The position numbers and the translations under genes were made by a program. The notes under the pieces are model-generated. The model made no database searches. It was not told the DNA's origin and saw nothing but the letters and a program-made list of their open reading frames with translations. From DASPKX01 sp035627835 (GTDB taxonomy: Bacteria > Verrucomicrobiota > Verrucomicrobiia > Limisphaerales > SXQI01), in NCBI GenBank assembly GCA_035627835.1, contig DASPKX010000019.1:1-8906 (forward strand): a stretch of DNA of 8,906 bases. Reading direction: 5' to 3'. This document shows positions 5,985 through 8,906 of this stretch, in pieces; the stretch's first letter is position 1; every line of letters begins with the position of its first letter.

Positions 5985-6225
5985 CGTCATCTCCGGGCAG
6001 GGCGGCAAGATGAATGTACGGAAGCCCAGCGGTGAATGCTCGCACGGGCAGCTTAAATATGCGCCTGGCGTCCTGCACAGCCGCCCAGGCGTGCGCCGGC
6101 CGCTCGTAATGCTCCTGCCAAATAAACACGGTGCTCCTGCTTCGGAGGAAATAGAATTCTTGATGATCCTGCCGCGTCAGGTGTTCTCCCCCGGTCGCCC
6201 ATTTTAGCTCATATTGTTTGCTCAT
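5911..6225 (-). CDS. Hypothetical protein (104 aa)
   Basis: No family recognised. It starts MSKQYELKWATGGEHLTRQDHQEFYFLRS, a soluble-looking sequence rich in aromatic and charged residues (FIWQEHYERPAHAWAAVQDARRIF). The C-terminal 40 residues are more ordinary (AALPGDDVNSFAEPSSGQAQLGF). A weak ribosome site (AAAGG, 9 bases upstream) precedes the ATG at 6225. The gene converges on the RHH gene with a 74-base overlap. The plus-strand frame at 6010-6207 in the same DNA looks less protein-like. It may be real or partly spurious. Confidence 0.5.
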   Translation of the reverse strand: MSKQYELKWATGGEHLTRQDHQEFYFLRSRSTVFIWQEHYERPAHAWAAVQDARRIFKLPVRAFTAGLPYIHLAALPGDDVNSFAEPSSGQAQLGFPLDFPAEI

Positions 6226-6257
6226 ATCCGTATGCCTTTCATGTTGATACTACCCAA

Positions 6258-7493
6258 ATGAATAGTAGTGCTGAAAATAACATGGGGGGTAGGACATCCA
6301 CGGTCCCACCCTCAAAAAAATTAAAAAAAGTTTGGAAGCGCGTAAGCGCCGGGATTTACAGGCACTTAGGCACGAACGCGCTCTACGAAAGAATACGCAC
6401 AGCAGGAAAGGAGACCTGGCTGAAGCTCGAGGCGCACACTTTGGAACTGGCTCGCCAGGAAGTTGCCGCGCGAAAGACCAAGCGGGCGAGAGTAGCCCTC
6501 GGCTTGGAAAAGGAAGCTGCTCCGGTGATGGCCCGGACTGTGGGTGCTCTGGCGAAAGAGTATGAGGCCGCTGGCTATCCAGACAGGCGTGGCGAGCGCC
6601 GCGACGGCGCGCGGCTGAAGCAGGAAAAATCCCGTGTCGCGCAGCTCCTCCGATGGTGGGAGCGCATCCAGATCGGCGAGATCACGCATGCGCTTTGCCG
6701 GGAATATGGGACCTGGAAAATGAAGCAAACCAAGGAAGGAACCAGCGGGCGGCGTGCTGCCGACATGGAGCTTTCTACGCTCGCGGGTATTCTACGCTGG
6801 GCGGGGGTTAGTCCGAATCCGCTGGATGGCAGACCAGTGCTGTGGTCTCCTGGCAAAGCTCGGCATGCGCGGGACTGCGCCCCTGCGTCCGGCGATGAGC
6901 TGCATTTGCTGGCGAAGCAACTGCTGGCCGGGCCAAGGTCTGAGGTCCTGGGGTGGCAGCTTCTCTTCGAGGCACTAACGGGCTGCCGAACGAGCGAGGT
7001 CCTGCGCATGCGTCTGGATGCCGCGGCGCGCAAGGCGGGCCATCTTGAGCCCGGCAAGTGGCTTTGGCTCGAGCGGTCCAAGGGCGGTGTCAATCCGTAC
7101 GTGGTTTTGGATGGGCGGCCAGAGCTTTGCGATCTCATCCTCGCCCACCGGGCTTGGCATGAGGATCGATATCCTGCTTCGCCATGGTATTTTCCATCGC
7201 CTGAAGACCCGGCCAAGCCGGTGGATCCGTGCAGCCTGGCGCATGCGCTTAGGCGGATCGGACCAGACCTTGGTATCAGCCATCCTCTCACGAGCCACGG
7301 TTTGCGGGCCTTTTACTGCCTTGTTAGGCGCTCTCAAGGAGCTTTGGATGCAATGATTGCGGCGGAGATCGGCGACAAGACAACCTCTCTAATTCATCAG
7401 GTGTATGGCGACTTGCCGCCGAACTGGCAAGGCGGGGCTGCTATTTCGTTCTTGCCTGAGAAGGGTGCGGCGGCGTGGGTAATCTGGTTGTGA
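6258..7493 (+). CDS. int: Tyrosine recombinase (phage integrase)
   Basis: A 411-residue site-specific recombinase that would integrate the element at tRNA-Val(UAC). Residues about 20-75 form an arm-binding-like N-terminal segment (RVSAGIYRHLGTNALYERIR), about 90-195 a SAM-like core-binding domain, and 205-390 the catalytic domain. Catalytic positions visible: R244 (TGCRTSEVLRMR), K275 (ERSKGG), H347-x-x-R350 (TSHGLRAFY) and nucleophile Y383 (IHQVYGD). The second histidine of the usual tetrad falls on D373 (EIGDKTTS), 23 residues after R350 as in XerD, so this position is substituted. No Shine-Dalgarno precedes either the ATG at 6258 or the one at 6282, so the start is uncertain. It ends 70 bases from the tRNA fragment that forms the att core, and its stop touches the first 20-base arm repeat. 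Confidence 0.93.
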   Translation: MNSSAENNMGGRTSTVPPSKKLKKVWKRVSAGIYRHLGTNALYERIRTAGKETWLKLEAHTLELARQEVAARKTKRARVALGLEKEAAPVMARTVGALAKEYEAAGYPDRRGERRDGARLKQEKSRVAQLLRWWERIQIGEITHALCREYGTWKMKQTKEGTSGRRAADMELSTLAGILRWAGVSPNPLDGRPVLWSPGKARHARDCAPASGDELHLLAKQLLAGPRSEVLGWQLLFEALTGCRTSEVLRMRLDAAARKAGHLEPGKWLWLERSKGGVNPYVVLDGRPELCDLILAHRAWHEDRYPASPWYFPSPEDPAKPVDPCSLAHALRRIGPDLGISHPLTSHGLRAFYCLVRRSQGALDAMIAAEIGDKTTSLIHQVYGDLPPNWQGGAAISFLPEKGAAAWVIWL

Positions 7494-7513
7494 CGGTATA
7501 ACCAGCGGTATAA
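7494..7513 (+). repeat. 20-base direct repeat, copy 1 (putative integrase arm site)
   Basis: CGGTATAACCAGCGGTATAA begins directly after the integrase stop codon. It is itself two CGGTATAA units with a 12-base period. An identical copy lies at 7719-7738, on the other side of the tRNA core. The end of this copy with the next base reads TATAAT, a perfect -10 hexamer, but no good -35 stands 16-18 bases upstream. Confidence 0.85.
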
Positions 7514-7563
7514 TGCGCATTCGCACCAAGCAGGGGTCGCTTGCAGAAGTGCCTGATCTGGAA

Positions 7564-7612
7564 TGGTGGGCGATGAGGGATTCGAACCCCCGACCTACTG
7601 CGTGTAAAGCAG
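7564..7612 (-). pseudogene. tRNA-Val(UAC) 3' fragment, att core
   Basis: On the minus strand, TCTGC-TTTACAC-GCAGT is an anticodon arm with anticodon TAC (U33, A37), followed by variable AGGTC and T arm GGGGG-TTCGAAT-CCCTC. The acceptor strand ATCGCCC, discriminator A and encoded CCA complete the 3' end (7567-7564). Upstream of position 28 the sequence (AATT-like, then CTAGGCCC) bears no relation to a tRNA D arm. The first stem base is U where pairing with U43 needs A, which marks the end of homology. Integration would regenerate a full tRNA from the host 5' half and this 3' half. Confidence 0.9.
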
Positions 7613-7620
7613 ATTAGGGC

Positions 7621-7920
7621 CTAGCCGCAGGATTCCGCAGAAGGGGGCAAATCCGCTGCTGGAGCGGATTCCGTCGCATCCTCGGTGCCGCAGGAAGCCG
7701 CAGGAATAGGCGCTGCTCCGGTATAACCAGCGGTATAAGGCCGCGAGTGCCTTTTGAGGTCTCGATCAAGCACGTGACCGATGCTTAAGCCAACGCGCTC
7801 GGACTCGGCGCGGAGATAGGCGGCGGTCTCGGGATTGAGAGCGACTGTGAGCACTGGCCGGGCCTTGTCATTTCGTGGGCGGCCACTGCCTGGCCGCTTT
7901 CCTCCGCGCTTGGATTCCAT
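7621..7920 (-). CDS. Small basic protein with GKRPGSGRP motif and RHH-like core
   Basis: A 99-residue protein. The N-terminus MESKRGGKRPGSGRPRNDKARP is an AT-hook-like basic motif common at the start of small phage and mobile-element proteins. It is followed by a strand-helix-helix stretch (VLTVALNPETAAYLRAESERVG / SIGHVLDRDLKR, about 23-56) resembling RHH/CopG regulators. The last 40 residues are Ala/Pro/Ser-rich and lie entirely within the att arm repeats, so this tail may be shaped by att function rather than protein function. The frame continues to 7998, but that part runs through the terminator at 7959-7981. The ATG at 7920 has only a weak AGG 9 bases upstream. Confidence 0.65.
   Translation of the reverse strand: MESKRGGKRPGSGRPRNDKARPVLTVALNPETAAYLRAESERVGLSIGHVLDRDLKRHSRPYTAGYTGAAPIPAASCGTEDATESAPAADLPPSAESCG
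7624..7706 (+). repeat. GCCGCAGGA repeats on one att arm (putative excisionase sites)
   Basis: GCCGCAGGAA occurs as a perfect tandem pair at 7687-7696 and 7697-7706, with a third GCCGCAGGA at 7624-7632 and a partial CCGCAG at 7635-7640. No copy is seen on the integrase side of the core. The 10-base phasing puts the pair on one face of the helix. These bases also encode the C-terminal end of the minus-strand protein. Confidence 0.6.
7650..7670. repeat. 8-bp inverted repeat in the att arm
   Basis: AATCCGCT (7650-7657) and AGCGGATT (7663-7670) form a perfect inverted repeat around GCTGG. It lies between the tRNA core and the arm repeats, inside the coding sequence. There is no T tract, so it is not an intrinsic terminator. 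It could bind a dimeric accessory protein at attP, or be incidental. Confidence 0.45.
7719..7738 (+). repeat. 20-base direct repeat, copy 2 (putative integrase arm site)
   Basis: Identical to 7494-7513 and in the same orientation, 225 bases away. It lies within the coding sequence of the minus-strand GKRPGSGRP protein, where it encodes YTAGYT. The match of two 20-mers on either side of the att core is not explained by coding. Confidence 0.85.
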
Positions 7921-7958
7921 ATTTAGAAAACCTAAGCGCAGCCTGGCACCGGGGCAAC

Positions 7959-7981
7959 AAAAAAGCCGCCCGAAGGCGGCT
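7959..7981 (-). terminator. Rho-independent terminator with UUCG tetraloop
   Basis: On the minus strand AGCCGCC-TTCG-GGCGGCT is a 7-bp GC-rich stem capped by the very stable C(UUCG)G loop, followed by a run of T (complement of the A run 7959-7964). It lies 18 bases past the stop of the gene at 7999-8313 and ends that leftward transcript before the 7621-7920 gene and the att site. Confidence 0.9.
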
Positions 7982-7998
7982 GTTGAAGGAGGCAGCAT

Positions 7999-8313
7999 TT
8001 ACCCTCGGGGGCTATCAGCGATCCGGATCTCCATATCCTCCTTGCGGATGGCATCAATATGACGCGCAACACTGGCGGCGAGGCGGTGTGGGTCCAGCGT
8101 GCCATCCTGGAGCATGTCCAGCATGGTCTCCTCCCCGTAAAGGCAGCCATGGTCCCGGGCATAGGCTTCGAGCTGGTCATCGAAATAGTGGCGACCGCAG
8201 GCAGCGAGCTCAGCATGGTAAGCTGCGATTACATCCGAACGGGCAGGGTTTGCGTAGTCATGCTTGAGAGCATCGTATTGTGACTTCAGCAATATGAGTT
8301 TTGGCGATTTCAT
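7999..8313 (-). CDS. Hypothetical protein (104 aa)
   Basis: No family recognised. It is a helical, charged, soluble protein: MKSPKLILLKSQYDALKHDYANPARSD, then AAYHAELAACGRHYFDDQLEAYARDHG, then helices ending RLAASVARHIDAIRKEDMEIRIADSPRG. It has three His-rich spots (AYHAEL, GRHYFDD, ARDHG) but no clear catalytic motif. The longer open frame up to 8520 runs antiparallel through the SLOG gene and is rejected in favour of the ATG at 8313. A weak GAG is 10-12 bases upstream. It follows the SLOG gene by 67 bases on the same strand and ends at a strong terminator, so the two probably form one transcript. Confidence 0.68.
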   Translation of the reverse strand: MKSPKLILLKSQYDALKHDYANPARSDVIAAYHAELAACGRHYFDDQLEAYARDHGCLYGEETMLDMLQDGTLDPHRLAASVARHIDAIRKEDMEIRIADSPRG

Positions 8314-8352
8314 ATGGGGTAATCTCAAATCGGAGCGTAATTGCTCCCGTCC

Positions 8353-8368
8353 GCAGCCGCAAGGCTGC
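8353..8368. repeat. Small intergenic hairpin
   Basis: GCAGCC-GCAA-GGCTGC is a 6-bp stem with a 4-base loop, lying between the SLOG stop (8381) and the next gene's start (8313). There is no T tract on the minus strand. It may be a processing or attenuation element, but it is short enough to be incidental. Confidence 0.4.
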
Positions 8369-8380
8369 AGAGGGGGGAAA

Positions 8381-8770
8381 TCAAAAACCAAACATGAATA
8401 GTGACTGCTGAATCGCCTGCGGCAATGGGCCGGGGCGGAAAATGAATACCTGCAAGCCGCGCTGCCGCGCGACCTGGACCATGTGAGCCGTGCCAGGCGA
8501 GACACCATCCCAGATGGCAATGAGAGCCGAGGCCATCGAGGCCATCACGATATTGCGCCTGCACCCTGCCCCTCGGCCGAATGTATCCCAATCGGCATAG
8601 ACGACTTGTGACGGGATGCCCTGCGCCCTGGCCCACTGCTCGGCTGCCAGGTCGACGCCTCTGGCCCCGCCGGAGATGACCATAGACGGCGACCAGCCCG
8701 AGGCCGCGACCGCCTGAGCGACCAGCCCGACACCCGAGAGACCCCGACTGCCTGCTATGATGATACGCAT
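8381..8770 (-). CDS. SLOG-superfamily nucleotide-binding protein (DUF2493 / YspA-like)
   Basis: A 129-residue single-domain Rossmann-like protein of the cpYpsA-related SLOG (DUF2493) family, which binds or processes nucleotide-derived ligands and is frequent in phages and defence-linked loci. Visible motifs: MRIIIAGSR (1-9), glycine-rich SGGARGVD (33-40), W-x-x-F-G-R-G-A-G-x-x-R-N with R72-N73, IAIWDG (84-89) and GTAHM (93-97). The length matches the phage form. The ATG at 8770 has no Shine-Dalgarno and follows an AT-rich leader with palindromes (8792-8834), so it may be weakly translated or operator-controlled. Its ligand and phage role are unknown. Confidence 0.88.
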   Translation of the reverse strand: MRIIIAGSRGLSGVGLVAQAVAASGWSPSMVISGGARGVDLAAEQWARAQGIPSQVVYADWDTFGRGAGCRRNIVMASMASALIAIWDGVSPGTAHMVQVARQRGLQVFIFRPGPLPQAIQQSLFMFGF

Positions 8771-8791
8771 AACGTTAACGATAAAGATTAG

Positions 8792-8834
8792 ATAAGGTAA
8801 TACTTATGTAAGTGATTGCATAACAACCACTTAC
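8792..8834. promoter_or_regulatory. Operator-like palindrome cluster upstream of the SLOG gene
   Basis: Three overlapping dyads lie here. ATAAG-N6-CTTAT spans 8792-8807, and ACTTA-TG-TAAGT spans 8802-8813. GTAAGTGATTG (8808-8818) and CAACCACTTAC (8824-8834) form an 11-base inverted repeat with one mismatch and a 5-base centre. In minus-strand RNA the last pairs fully, with one G-U. The recurring half-site is ACTTA. It sits 21-64 bases before the SLOG ATG, where promoter elements would be expected. Confidence 0.65.
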
Positions 8835-8906
8835 GAAGACAGCTGCCTGCGCAGCCGCTTGGCCCGCCGCTCGGCGGCCAACAACCTGCCAGCCGGACCC
8901 CTGAGA
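8831..8906 (-). CDS. C-terminal end of an unidentified gene
   Basis: The minus strand is open from the right edge to TAA at 8831-8833, encoding an Arg/Ala/Leu-rich helical end: GRLLAAERRAKRLRRQLSS. The composition looks like a genuine basic helix tail, but only about 24 residues are visible, so no family can be given. Its stop codon lies inside the palindrome cluster that precedes the SLOG gene. Confidence 0.4.
   Translation of the reverse strand, partial: LRGPAGRLLAAERRAKRLRRQLSS

Larger units (their letters stand above)
7494..7738. other. attP: Putative phage attachment site (attP)
   Basis: The core is the 3' part of a tRNA-Val gene (7564-7612). The flanks carry an identical 20-base repeat on each side (7494-7513 and 7719-7738), and one flank also has GCCGCAGGA repeats. 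This is the architecture of a lambda-type attP: integrase arm sites on both arms and asymmetric excisionase-type sites on one. The integrase gene ends immediately to the left. Because only the 3' tRNA half is present and phage-like genes occur on both sides, this is most simply attP rather than attL or attR. The extent is set by the repeats and is inferred. Confidence 0.75.

Noticed and set aside
6010..6207. Plus-strand frame of 65 residues before the integrase
   Set aside because: No ribosome site or recognisable motif; the minus-strand frame here looks more protein-like, though that one is also uncertain.
6249..6269. ACTAC/GTAGT inverted repeat around the integrase ATG
   Set aside because: Only 5 bp with an 11-base loop; too weak to claim as an operator or a start-masking hairpin.
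6575..7291. Minus-strand frame of 238 residues
   Set aside because: Antisense to the integrase catalytic domain; Ser/Arg/Pro-rich and motif-free.
7509..7514. Perfect TATAAT after the integrase
   Set aside because: No fitting -35 at 16-18 bases, no plus-strand gene follows, and it is explained as part of the 20-base arm repeat.
1..8906. CRISPR array, insertion sequence or toxin-antitoxin operon
   Set aside because: No regularly spaced repeats and no transposase. The RHH genes lack an adjacent recognisable toxin, so an antitoxin call is unsupported.

Overview
The window looks like the early (recombination/replication) and integration region of a temperate bacteriophage or phage-like integrative element. 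Small genes are packed with 1-20 base overlaps. The products are typical of phage (a SF2 helicase, a MazG-type pyrophosphohydrolase, a DUF669-like ssDNA-binding protein, a PD-(D/E)XK nuclease, a RecT-like annealing protein, small zinc and ribbon-helix-helix proteins, a tyrosine integrase), and there is an integration site built on a tRNA-Val fragment. The DNA is GC-rich and the tRNA-Val(UAC) fragment with encoded CCA is bacterial. I cannot name the host from this sequence.

Layout. Positions 1-4874 are a minus-strand operon. In transcription order it holds a RecT-like protein, a 53-residue Cys-rich mini-protein, a nuclease with four Cys placed like a Cas4/AddB iron-sulfur site, an ssDNA-binding protein, a coiled-coil protein, an unknown protein, an odd tRNA-like element, a MazG-like enzyme and a helicase cut off at the window edge. 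Positions 4981-5607 are a second minus-strand set (RHH protein, excisionase-like HTH protein, membrane-anchored zinc protein). A divergent control region (5608-5699) carrying 11-base inverted operator-like repeats separates it from a plus-strand RHH gene (5700-5984). A short minus-strand unknown gene follows, then the plus-strand integrase (6258-7493).

Immediately after the integrase is what I read as an attP site. The 3' part of a tRNA-Val gene (7564-7612) is flanked on both sides by an identical 20-base repeat, with tandem GCCGCAGGAA repeats on one side only. No tRNA 5' half is present, and phage-like genes lie on both sides, so the simplest reading is an unintegrated phage genome (virion, circular or metagenomic contig) rather than a prophage boundary. 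Beyond the site, minus-strand genes encode a GKRPGSGRP-type small DNA-binding protein, an unknown protein ending at a clear terminator, a SLOG/DUF2493 protein preceded by an operator-like palindrome cluster, and the C-terminal end of one more gene.

How the genes fit together (inference): the nuclease, annealing protein, ssDNA-binding protein and helicase form a Red-like recombination/replication module. The MazG-like enzyme would adjust nucleotide pools. The RHH/HTH proteins would control the lysis-lysogeny and integration-excision decisions, and the integrase would act at the tRNA-Val site.
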